Positions 11,590 through 20,653 of a DNA stretch of 64,000 bases are shown here, one piece after another. The notes under the pieces were generated by a model. The model was not told the DNA's origin. It searched no databases and worked only from the letters and a program-made list of their open reading frames with translations. Source of the DNA: Tanytarsus gracilentus (taxonomy: Eukaryota; Arthropoda; Insecta; Diptera; Chironomidae). Each line of letters starts with the position of its first letter. Within the stretch, counting starts at the first letter, position 1. Where the stretch lies: positions 2,204,001 to 2,268,000 of the forward strand of contig JAXRKN010000044.1 of NCBI GenBank assembly GCA_038502055.1. The letters run 5' to 3'. Made by a program: the position numbers and the translations under genes.

Positions 11590-12358
11590 TTAGTATAATT
11601 CATGACGATTCGTTTCATTATATCGCTGCAAGTAAACGAAAGCTTGCGATAGAGTTGAAGTAGTTGCCGATGAGAGGGCTTTAAGTAATAAAAAATCAGG
11701 GTCATTGTGGTCACTACAAAGAAAATTCAATAAGTTAGAATTAGGAGCATAAAATATAATTAAAAACCTACGAATGATTCTCAATAGTTCTCGATAACTC
11801 AGAGTTTGCCCTCTCAGTTTCCGTTAATTGCTTTCTTGTTGCTATCAAACAGTCATAAGCAGCCAAATGCTCTTTATTTGTTGAGCGTGATTGAGACGAA
11901 ATATTCTCAACGACCACTCGTAAGCCATCGACCCACGATTGCCTGGACTTAGCATCGCTTGCCTTAAATTTAATTTGATCACCAGCTGAGGAATTTATTG
12001 TAAAGGTTCGCGAGTCCTCGTCCGATGGATTGACTGCAAGTTTAAATTGGATTTTTAATTGTCGTCAACATCCAGTTGTGAAATTAATTACCTAGAGCAC
12101 CGATTAATTGCACTTTGCCCCTCGGAGCTAGCTGTTCATCTGTTTCGTTGAGATAATAACTGAGAAATCCATTTTCAGCATCAACTCGACAGAATCTGGT
12201 TTGATATCCTTTAAAATTAAAAATTATTGATTACTAAAAAAACAAAGAAAATTTAATTTTTACTAATTTAACTTACCTTTCATCACGTTCGTGTATTTCT
12301 GAAGGAGTCCCATTAGAACAGGTCGCTCGGGATTCAGAATTTTGCTCAAATTGTCCAT
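11590..12358 (-). CDS. PH-domain/coiled-coil protein resembling the N-terminal part of OSBPL10/11
   Basis: Model: complement(join(11590..11713, 11772..12033, 12092..12208, 12277..12358)), 194 residues, all joins in frame. Residues about 14-110 form a pleckstrin-homology domain: LLQKYTNVMKGYQTRFCRVD, GFLSYYLNE, PRGKVQLIGALVNPSDEDSRTFTI, then SDAKSRQSWVDGL with the invariant PH tryptophan. This spacing and wording match the PH domain of vertebrate oxysterol-binding-protein-related proteins 10/11 better than other PH domains I know. The C-terminal helix DFLLLKALSSATTSTLSQAFVYL also resembles the coiled-coil after the PH domain in those proteins. It stops there: no sterol-binding ORD domain follows. 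Likely role is phosphoinositide-dependent membrane binding; function unproven. Divergent from alpha4GT, 211 bp between start codons. Confidence 0.8.
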
Positions 12359-12569
12359 TGTGTGTGCGGTCTTCAACTTTTTTTTCCGAAATATATTTCT
12401 AAATAATTTTTTCATAAACAAATAAAATCAAAGAGGAAGTCAAAAGATGCAAAAAAAATTGTTCGAACTCGAGAGGTGTTCGCAATATTTTTTTTGTTGT
12501 TTACATTCACTAACAAAAAAAATAATGTAAAATTTTATTACACATTTAATTTTTAGACAATATTTAGCG

Positions 12570-13808
12570 ATGAATCTCCGATATTATAATTCAAACATAA
12601 TTCGCAAACGCTTATTCGTTGCCCTCGTGATAGTTGTGCTGCTATTTATTTTTGTTTTTAGTCGAAATAAATCCGAAAATTGTTTCGCCAATTATTCTTT
12701 CTCCGATTCGAAGACATTGCCGGATATCAGTGAAAATAAGATCTTAACACAACATAAATCATCGAATATATTCTTCCACGAGACGTCATGCAATCCAGGT
12801 GAGAGTTATAAAGATCCCGCAAAATTTAGATCGACATTTTTTGTTTTTATTCAAATTTTGTTATTTTTAGCCGGGATTATATCGCTCACGCCTCGTCAAG
12901 CGTGCGCAATTGAATCAGCAGGTAATTAATTACATTAGGACATAAACTTCCCATAAAGCGTACTAATCAATTCATCTTCCAGCACTCCTAAATCCTTCCT
13001 ACAATGTTTTTACTCTTTTTGCATCGCAAGTTGGTTTCCGAAATCACACTCAACTCCCAATAATCGATGCACTCTCAACCTATTCGAATATTCATTTCAA
13101 TTACCTGAACATTACACGATATGCTGAGAATACGCCTTTGAAAGAATGGCTAAAATCGGGCGTTTTATATAAATCCCAATATCTTAATTCTCACACGAGC
13201 GACGTTTTACGATATTTATCGCTTTGGAAGTACGGTGGCACATATTTAGATTTAGATATAGTCATGTTGCAGTCACTCGAAGATCAAACGCCCAAGAACT
13301 ATGCCGGAGCGGAGTCGAACAATTTTGTGGCGGTAGGAATTATCAATTTAGAGGGAGAAAGCGGTCACGAGATCGCCGACATGTGTGTTAAGGATTTGAT
13401 TAAGAATTTCGATGGAAACGGTAATTTAATTTTAATTTAAGTTAATGTCAATAATAATAATTATTATTTTTAGATTGGGGTAATAATGGACCGGGCGTGT
13501 TAACCAGAACACTTCACAAAATATGCGGAACTAAAAAAGTAATGGAAATGATTTCGGGAGAAGTTTGCAAAAATTTCCGCGTTCTTCCAATCGAAAAGTG
13601 CTACGCTTTAAGATGGCCCGAATATGCGAAATTCTTCAAGCCCGAGTCCTTAAATGAAACCTTAGAGAGACTTTCAAATTCATTAATCGCTCACGTTTGG
13701 AATAAATTCTCACGAGAAATTCATCTCACGCGGCATTCTGAAGTTGCCTACGTCCATCTAGCGAGAAAATTTTGTCCTAAAGTTTTGAGCGTTAGCGAAT
13801 ACTTTTAG
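12570..13808 (+). CDS. alpha4GT: Alpha-1,4-galactosyl/N-acetylgalactosaminyltransferase (A4GALT family, GT32)
   Basis: Type II Golgi glycosyltransferase of the A4GALT/A4GNT family. In flies the homologues alpha4GT1/2 add a terminal alpha-1,4-linked GalNAc to glycosphingolipids. Model: join(12570..12798, 12871..12921, 12983..13420, 13474..13808), 350 residues, close to the family length. A short cytoplasmic N-terminus with basic residues precedes one membrane anchor (about 12-30, LFVALVIVVLLFIFVF). The DXD sugar-nucleotide-binding motif lies in YGGTYLDLDIVML (DLD at about 183-185), after HTSDVLRYLSLWKYGG. Downstream come NNGPGVLTR and the C-terminal HVWNKFS motif. Which of the fly paralogues it corresponds to cannot be judged. 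An AATAAA lies at about 14,077, just before the converging AAA ATPase gene ends at 14,091. Confidence 0.93.
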
Positions 13809-14090
13809 AAGGAAAAAAAAGTAGCCAAAGACAAATTTAAAAGTTCCATACTGATCAATTCTATAATTTTTATGCATGTACAATCCATGATTATTTAACA
13901 GTTAACTATAGTTTAGACATAGGTTTATGTGCTTTCGTTATTTAAAACTTTAAGAATCAAATTTTTATTTAGATGAATAACAAGCAGGCTCAAGATATAT
14001 CATTTTTACACTCAAGTAACTTCCTCAGTTAACTTTTAAGGTTCGAGACTTTTTATGTAAGAAAACAATTTAAAATTAATAAAAATGAGA

Positions 14091-16415
14091 TTATTTTCTT
14101 TTCTCAAATTCATCGTAAATTTCTAAGAGTTGAGCGCTTGTTCGTGGCGCTACAATTTCTAATGCTTTGTGGAAATATTTCATTGAAATTTTCTCAACAT
14201 CGAATGAATCTTCTAAAGCTTTAAGTGCTGCCTCTTTGCAGACGGATTCGATTTCAGCTCCCGAATATCCTTCCGTGCTTTTAACCAATTCAACAATGTT
14301 CACATCGTCATCGATTGGAATTTTCGCAAGTTTAATTTTAAAAATTTCCTCTCGTGTCGTCGCATCGGGAAGTTTAACATAAACAATTCTGTCGAGTCTA
14401 CCTGGTCGCATGAGTGCGGAATCAATTAAATCGGGTCGATTTGTAGCTGCAATTATGATGACTTTCTTGAGTGTATTAATGCCATCGATTTCGGTTAAAA
14501 TTTGAGCTAAAACTCGCTCTTTTACGGAACTTCCACTCTCACGCTCGCCACCAATCGCATCGATTTCATCGAAAAAACAAATGCATGGCGATAGCTGACG
14601 AGCTTTAACGAATAAATCTCGAACTGCCTTCTCTGACTCGCCGACCCACATTGAAAATAAATCCGATCCTTTGATGGAGATGAAATTTAAATTGCTTTCG
14701 GTCGCGAGTGCTTTTGCAATCATAGTTTTGGAATTTCCAGGTGGTCCGAACATACAAAGACCGCGTGGTGCTTCAATACCGAGCCTTTGAAATGTTTCGG
14801 GGTAGAGCAAAGGCCATTCGACAATTTGTCTCAGTTTTAGTTTGAGATCGTGCATGCCGCCAATATCGGACCATCTCACATTCGGCTTTTCAACTAAAAG
14901 TTCACGCATTGCACTTGGCTTCACCGATGCGAGATTTGATAAAATATTTTCGTATTTAAGTGATGGCATTTTGTTTGAGATTTCAACAGATTTTGAAATT
15001 AAATTTTCTAAATCAGCTCCGACATAGCCGTGCGTGTGTTTCGCTAAACTTTTAATGTCTCTCTCGTCAAATTCGAAATTTCTAACCATTTTTTCTAAAA
15101 TTGATTCTCTTAGCTGAGTGTTTGGCACTGGAATTTCAATTTCATAATCTAATCTGCCACTTCTTCTGATTGCTGGATCAACATTATCCAAATTATTGCT
15201 CGTCGCTATCACAAAGATTTTACTTGCATTTCTTTTCACGTGCAGGCAATCGAGGAGGGAAATGAGGAGTGATGAAACTTTTTTGACTACATCCGAACTG
15301 TCATTTTTCGGACATATATTTGATATTTCATCAATAATTATGATGGTTGGTGTTGGATACGATTGAAATGCTTCCTCGAAAAGTTTTCTCAAATTACTTT
15401 CAGACTCTCCATAAAATTTACTAAAAATCTTAAAAGATTCGATAAAAATTTTGCGAGCACTTTTGTAACTTTCACCAATCGCTTCCGCAATCAATGATTT
15501 TCCACAGCCCGAAAGACCATAAAGCAAAACTCCCCTTGATGATTTCATTTGAGGAATTGGTTGAGCTGCGCATAATGTTGTATCAATTACTTTTTGAATA
15601 TCCATTATAATCTCATTCATGCCGCCAACATCATCGACAGTTTTCCTCTTCCTAACATCAATCTCCTCTTCTTTGGAACTTGATTTAATTCTGAGAATTG
15701 TCGATGGTTGAATAAGATAAAAATCACATTCCTCTAATTTCATTGATGCCATCTTATCAGCAATGTCCGTTAGAGTTTGTTCTTCAATTTTATCAATCTT
15801 GAATGTGAAAGTTTTGTTGAGAAATTGAAGAACTATTGAATTTGATGAATGTATGATGGTGTCTTTGAGCTTAGCTTTTAATAATCTTTCAATGTCTTTC
15901 ACTTCGTCGAGAGCATCTTCGTAGGTAAATAAGATTTTGCTTGCAATTTTAACATTGGTGCTTTTAAGCTTTGATATGTTGACAGAATTTGAAGACAGCT
16001 GTTCCAGTTTGAGCTCTAAAAATGAAATTTATTATTTGTTTATCAGACATCTTCACAACATACCTGTTGAGCTTGAGTAAACAACATCCAGATGATTATC
16101 GCTTATCGGCCATGCTTGCCTCACATAAAACTTTCCATTTACTTCAATTAAGACATTACAGTTCATTGTAAAATTGCAGAAGTTACATAAAGCTTCTGGA
16201 ATGAACAGAAATCGCTGTAAATAAGTCGACTGAGGCTCGTCAATCTCTTTCGGAAGTGATTCGCTGATTTTTTTCGTTGTAAAAATTTCATCTTTTACGC
16301 CGAATTCTTCACACGAGTCGGAACTTAATTGATTGTACGTAATTTTTCTACAACATCGCTCGCAAGTATACCAAGTTGCTTTTTGCTGCTCCTTTTTGAT
16401 ACTTTTTGGCGGCAT
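14091..16415 (-). CDS. AFG2A: AFG2A/SPATA5-like type II AAA+ ATPase
   Basis: Double-ring AAA+ ATPase of the Afg2/SPATA5 group, which releases shuttling factors such as RLP24 from pre-60S ribosomal particles. Model: complement(join(14091..16015, 16064..16415)), 758 residues versus about 890 in human. The N-terminal domain includes LIEVNGKFYVRQAWP. D1 has a variant Walker A GLSGCGKS (about 284-291), Walker B IIIIDE (about 342-347) and RRSGRLDYEIEIPVPN; D2 has GPPGNSKT (about 541-548), Walker B CFFDEID (DE about 600-601), and ATNRPDLIDSALMRPGRLDRIVYV. SKT in the D2 Walker A and the linker PSAMRE...PNVRWSDIGG are typical of AFG2A, and argue against p97, NVL or SPATA5L1. Oddities: D1 Walker A is far from GPPGTGKT, and the N-terminus has two CxxC pairs (CERC at about 17-20, and CNFC). 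Converges with alpha4GT. Confidence 0.9.
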
Positions 16416-16507
16416 TTCTAACTAATTTAATAAAAATTTATTTTTCGCGATATTCAGTGTGTTTTTGTTTACAAAATTGTAGATGTCGCTTCGAGCAGTT
16501 TTTTGAA

Positions 16508-17035
16508 ATGTACGTTAAAAAAATTATTCAATCTCAGTGATCGGAAATTTTCAATTTTCAACTCCTTGAGAATATCTGAAAGAAAAGTTAAACTTTTAAA
16601 TTGACATTTAGCTTCCTGCTCAAGATATTAAAAAAACTCAGATCTTTAAAAACTGAAGAATTTTATTCAAAAATCACAATGTATTTTTTTTCGATGGTAG
16701 CTCTCATCGTGATTTTTGACATGAATTTCATTTCTGGTCATGATAATCGATCATTCAAATCAAAGCTCAAGCAGTATCTTAAATGGACAGCATTTTTTGA
16801 AATTTCATTTCTTTTGTGGAATTTTACTATGAAAGGCATACAAAATTGCGCTGGTTTTCAAGACGAACACGTCGCATGTGTGCTTACTTTCATCGTGTGG
16901 TTTCTAATCTGTGATCAACTCAAAAAGATTTCAATTTATGCTCGAGAATACTCGTCGTACTTGTCTGAAAAGAAAATTCACGACGAACAAATGCAACGTT
17001 TTTATGCGAACCGTAAAATTTTAACTGGATTCTGA
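16508..17035 (+). CDS. Small multi-pass membrane protein, unidentified
   Basis: I do not recognise this family. The certain part is the open frame from the ATG at 16679 to TGA at 17033-17035 (118 residues) with three hydrophobic stretches: YFFSMVALIVIFDMNF, WTAFFEISFLLWNF and HVACVLTFIVWFLI. A charged C-terminal tail follows (YARE...LSEKKIHDEQMQRFY). The frame stays open upstream, and an alternative model join(16508..16536, 16612..17035) adds a 5' exon (MYVKKIIQS) through a weak donor GTGATC and a good acceptor ACATTTAG, giving 150 residues with an extra amphipathic N-terminus. The 92-bp gap to the divergent AFG2A gene suggests a shared promoter. The stop codon overlaps an AATAAA (17035-17040). 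The composition and three spaced hydrophobic segments look coding, but the start is uncertain. Confidence 0.6.
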
Positions 17036-17378
17036 ATAAATTTAATTTTCAAAAATTTAAGTCCTCCATTTTATTTTTAAAAAATTCTAATTTTCAGGTG
17101 TAAAAAATTTAAAAATTTCTAAAAGAAAAATTTTGAATTTATAAATTTTTTTTTTCGAATCTTATCAGCATACATTGTATGTTTTTTTTCAAGTTCACTC
17201 TTATGGATTTGCGGCTTATGGATGTTTAGTTCACATAAGAATTTCTTTGTGGTTTTTCATCCACAGCATCCGATTTTTCTTATCAAAGAATTCAGTATAA
17301 AAGTGCCTGAATTGTTTCAATTGAAATCAGTTTCAGTTAAATTGTGAATTTGACAACAGCTCTGAAGTGCTAATTAAA
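17036..17378. promoter_or_regulatory. Prophenoloxidase upstream region
   Basis: 343 bp. The distal half is AT-rich 3'-flanking sequence of the small membrane-protein gene. The proximal half contains the TATA box and initiators listed separately and a 5' UTR of about 50 bp ending at the ATG at 17379. Confidence 0.6.
17296..17335 (+). promoter_or_regulatory. TATA box and initiator of the prophenoloxidase gene
   Basis: TATAAAAG at 17296-17303 is followed by two TCAGTT initiator matches with their A at 17329 and 17335, that is 33 and 39 bp downstream of the first T of the TATA box. The first spacing fits a focused arthropod promoter. A TATA promoter fits a highly inducible, cell-type-restricted gene. 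Confidence 0.65.
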
Positions 17379-19980
17379 ATGGCTGACAAGAAGAATTTAT
17401 TGCTTTTGTTCGAGCATCCAGGAGAACCAGTTTTCACTCCAAAAGGAAAGGATAATGCTGTGTTCGATGTCCCCAGCAACTTTATTGAGGAGCGATTCCA
17501 GGAATTTGGAACTGAAATTCAAACTAGATTTGGTGAAGAGGTTAAAAATATTTGTTTAATTTTTATTCTTGAAAAATTCTAATTTAATTAATTTCAGGCT
17601 GGAAGTCGCATCCCTGTTGGCAATTTTGGAATTCCCGATCTATCAGTTCCTATGCAACTTGAAAAGCAAGACAATTTTTCGCTTTTCATTCCTCGTCATC
17701 GCAAATTAGCTTCAGCTCTTACTGCTGTTTTTTTGAGTAAGTGATGTTAGTTTTAATTATTTTCTATTAATTAAATTTTATTTATAACAACTTTAGAGGC
17801 GAAAGACATCAATCAACTCCAAAGTTACGCAGTCTATGCTCGTGATCGAGTCAATGGGCAATTGTTCAACTATGCACTTTCAGTTGCTCTTCTCCATAGA
17901 CCTGATACGAAAGACTTGGATTTGCCTTTATTTGTCGAAAGTTTTCCAAGTAAATTTTTGGATTCTCGAGCTTTTGTTCAAGCAAGACAAGAAGCGTCAG
18001 TTGTTCCTCAAGGATCTAGAAGACCCATTGTGATTCCAAGAGATTATACCGCCTCTAATTTGGAGCCGGAACATGCGTGAGTTTTAGAAAATATTGCAAA
18101 TCCAGGAAATTTTAATAAAATCATTTTTTCAGTCTCTGGTATTTCCGCGAAGACCTTGGAATTAATTTACATCACTGGCATTGGCATCTTGTTTATCCAT
18201 TTGAAGCTGCTGACATTAGCATTGTTAGAAAAGATAGAAGAGGAGAACTTTTCTATTACATGCATCAGCAAATCATTGCCCGTTATAATTTCGAGAGATT
18301 TTCAAATAATTTACCTCGTGTTGCTCGTCTAAATAATTTGAGAGCACCCATACCTGAGGGTTACTTCCCCAAACTCGACAGTCTTGTCGCTTCACGTTCA
18401 TGGCCACCAAGAACAAGCAATACCGTTTTGAAAGACATTAATCGCTCGCTCGATCAAATCAACTTGGAAGTTGGCACTTTGGAGCGTTGGCGTGATCGTT
18501 TCCTCGACGCAATCGCTAATGGCTTTGTTACTAATGCAAATGGTCAACGAACTCCTTTAGACGAGACTAAAGGAATTGACATTTTAGGTGACATCATGGA
18601 ATCATCGCAATTGAATCCAAATCCAACTCTCTATGGGTAAAATTTTAAAATTTGCAAAATAAAATTATTAATGAAATTTTTTTCAGAGATTTTCACAACA
18701 TGGGTCACGTTATAATTTCATATCAACACGATCCTGACCATCGTCATTTAGAAAGTTTGTTTATTAACATTTATTAGCTTGACTAAATTAAGTTGATTTT
18801 TCTAAGGTTTCGGCGTAATGGGTGATTCGGCCACAGCCATGCGAGATCCAGTTTTCTATCGCTGGCACGCCTACATTGATGATCTCTTCCAGGAGCATAA
18901 ACGTAAATTGCCGCCTTACACACAGCAACAGTTAACTTATCAAGGAATTAGAATTCAAGGAATATCAATTGAGCCAGTAAATGGTCGCACCAACATTTTT
19001 AATACCTTCTGGCAACAGTCTGATGTAAGTGACGATGATTTATATAAAAAAATATGATTAAATAATTTTTCTCTTTAGGTCAACCTTTCCAAAGGAATGG
19101 ATTTCGTTCCACGTGGTGATGTTTTTGCAAGATTCACTCACTTGCAGCACATTCCATACACCATCAATATTCAAGTGAACAACGATTCAGGAGCTCAAAA
19201 GTAATTTAACAAAACTTTAGAATTTATAATTAATTATTTTCAATTAACAGATTGGGAATGGTTCGTGTTTTCATGGGACCCAAATTTGATGAGAGAAACT
19301 CTGCTTGGAACTACAATGATCAACGCCGAATGATGATTGAGTTGGACAAATTTGTTGTACAATGTAAGCTTAGATTGAAATATTTCCAAATTAATTACTT
19401 AATAACCAAATTTAGTAAACGCCGGTCCAAACACGATTAAAAGACGGTCAACTGAGTCTACGGTTACAATTCCGTTTGATCGTACTTTCCGTAATTTGGA
19501 TCAGAGACCAGCTGGAGAGAGAGAGGCAGGGTTTAATTTCTGCGGTAAGTTACTAATTTTTTTAGACACCCAAAATGACAAAAATTTCCTCCACTTCAGG
19601 TTGCGGATGGCCTCACCACATGTTAATTCCAAAAGGAACAGCTCAAGGTCTTGCTGCAGAGCTTTTCATTATGATTAGCGATTTCACTCAGGATAGAGTC
19701 AATCAAGACTTGGCAAACACCTGCAATGATGCGGCGAGCTACTGTGGAATTCGCGATAAAAGTAAATTTAAACTTTTGAGAAATTTTAAAAACAAAAATG
19801 ATTTAAATTTTAACATTTTTAGTGTATCCTGATCGTAAGCCTATGGGTTATCCATTCGATCGTACTGCTCCTCCCGGAGTTGATAATCTTGCGCGTTTCT
19901 TGACCCCTAACATGGGGAGGGTTGATGTGTCGATTCAATTCAATGACCGCGTTGCTGGTCCATCAAATAACAGACAATAA
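17379..19980 (+). CDS. PPO: Prophenoloxidase
   Basis: Type-3 copper oxidase zymogen of hemocytes: after proteolytic activation it hydroxylates monophenols and oxidises diphenols to quinones for melanisation in wound repair and immunity. Eleven exons: join(17379..17540, 17598..17736, 17797..18076, 18133..18636, 18687..18754, 18807..19024, 19079..19200, 19251..19363, 19416..19544, 19600..19761, 19823..19980), 684 residues, the usual length. There is no signal peptide, normal for insect PPOs. The predicted activation cleavage is R50-F51 (TEIQTR/FGEE). All six copper ligands are visible: CuA in LHHWHWHLVYP plus YYMHQQ, and CuB in HNMGH plus FYRWHAYID. The thiol-ester-like CGCGWPHH near the C-terminus and the hemocyanin beta-sandwich (IPFDRTFRN) are present. 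AATAAA at 20052-20057. Only one PPO copy lies in the window, so which paralogue it is cannot be told. Confidence 0.97.
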
Positions 19981-20653
19981 TTTTTTTATTCTTTGTATGC
20001 CAATTAAAATGTATTCAATTTTTATATCAAATTATAAAATTTTATAAAACTAATAAAATGTTTAAAAAAAATTAAATCATTTAAAAGAGCTTTTTTGGCA
20101 GCCACGTGTTTGAGCACATTTCTCATAAAAACATAATCGAGCTTTTCTTCTCTCTTTATCCTTCACTCCTCTCATTTTCGAACCAAAACAGAGCGTAACT
20201 CATGAAAATTCTCTCAAAAGCTTCATGCGCAAAGGAGAAAGATTTTCCTTAGAAATTTCATTCACCATCAGTCGGTCGTGTCTCGTGGAGCTGTCAAGTC
20301 GTGAAAAAGTAAAAAGGACATGCTTTAATTTTTCCTCTCTCATAGCAGCAGGATATCATATGGGATAAAAAAACATTTTTGTTCCTCTTCATTGTGGATT
20401 AAATATTTATGCCGCTCATTCATTGATAGTGAAACATAGTGTGTGTATCTGCATCAAAATAGAGCAGCGGAACAAAATTATTAGGTCACGCGACACAGAG
20501 TAAAAAATATGTAATCCAATTTTTTTTCGAGAGAGATAATTTTGTGAAAAAAGTTGTGATCGAAAAAAGCCTGCGGCAAGTGATTATGTTACATAAATTT
20601 TCTCTCGATAATCAATTGAAAACGTGACCATAATTAGTGTCAATATTAACAAA
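19981..20653. other. PPO 3' flank and CUB-gene promoter/5' UTR
   Basis: The first 100 bp hold the PPO polyadenylation signal. An initiator/DPE core promoter at 20268-20301 (separate entry) implies a 5' UTR of roughly 380 bp for the CUB-domain gene. No ORF of interest. Confidence 0.6.
20268..20301 (+). promoter_or_regulatory. Inr-DPE core promoter of the CUB/LDLa gene
   Basis: TCAGTC initiator with A+1 at 20270 and AGTCG, a full match to the DPE consensus RGWYV, starting exactly at +28 (20297). No TATA box upstream. The exact spacing is what makes this more than two chance short words. Confidence 0.6.
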
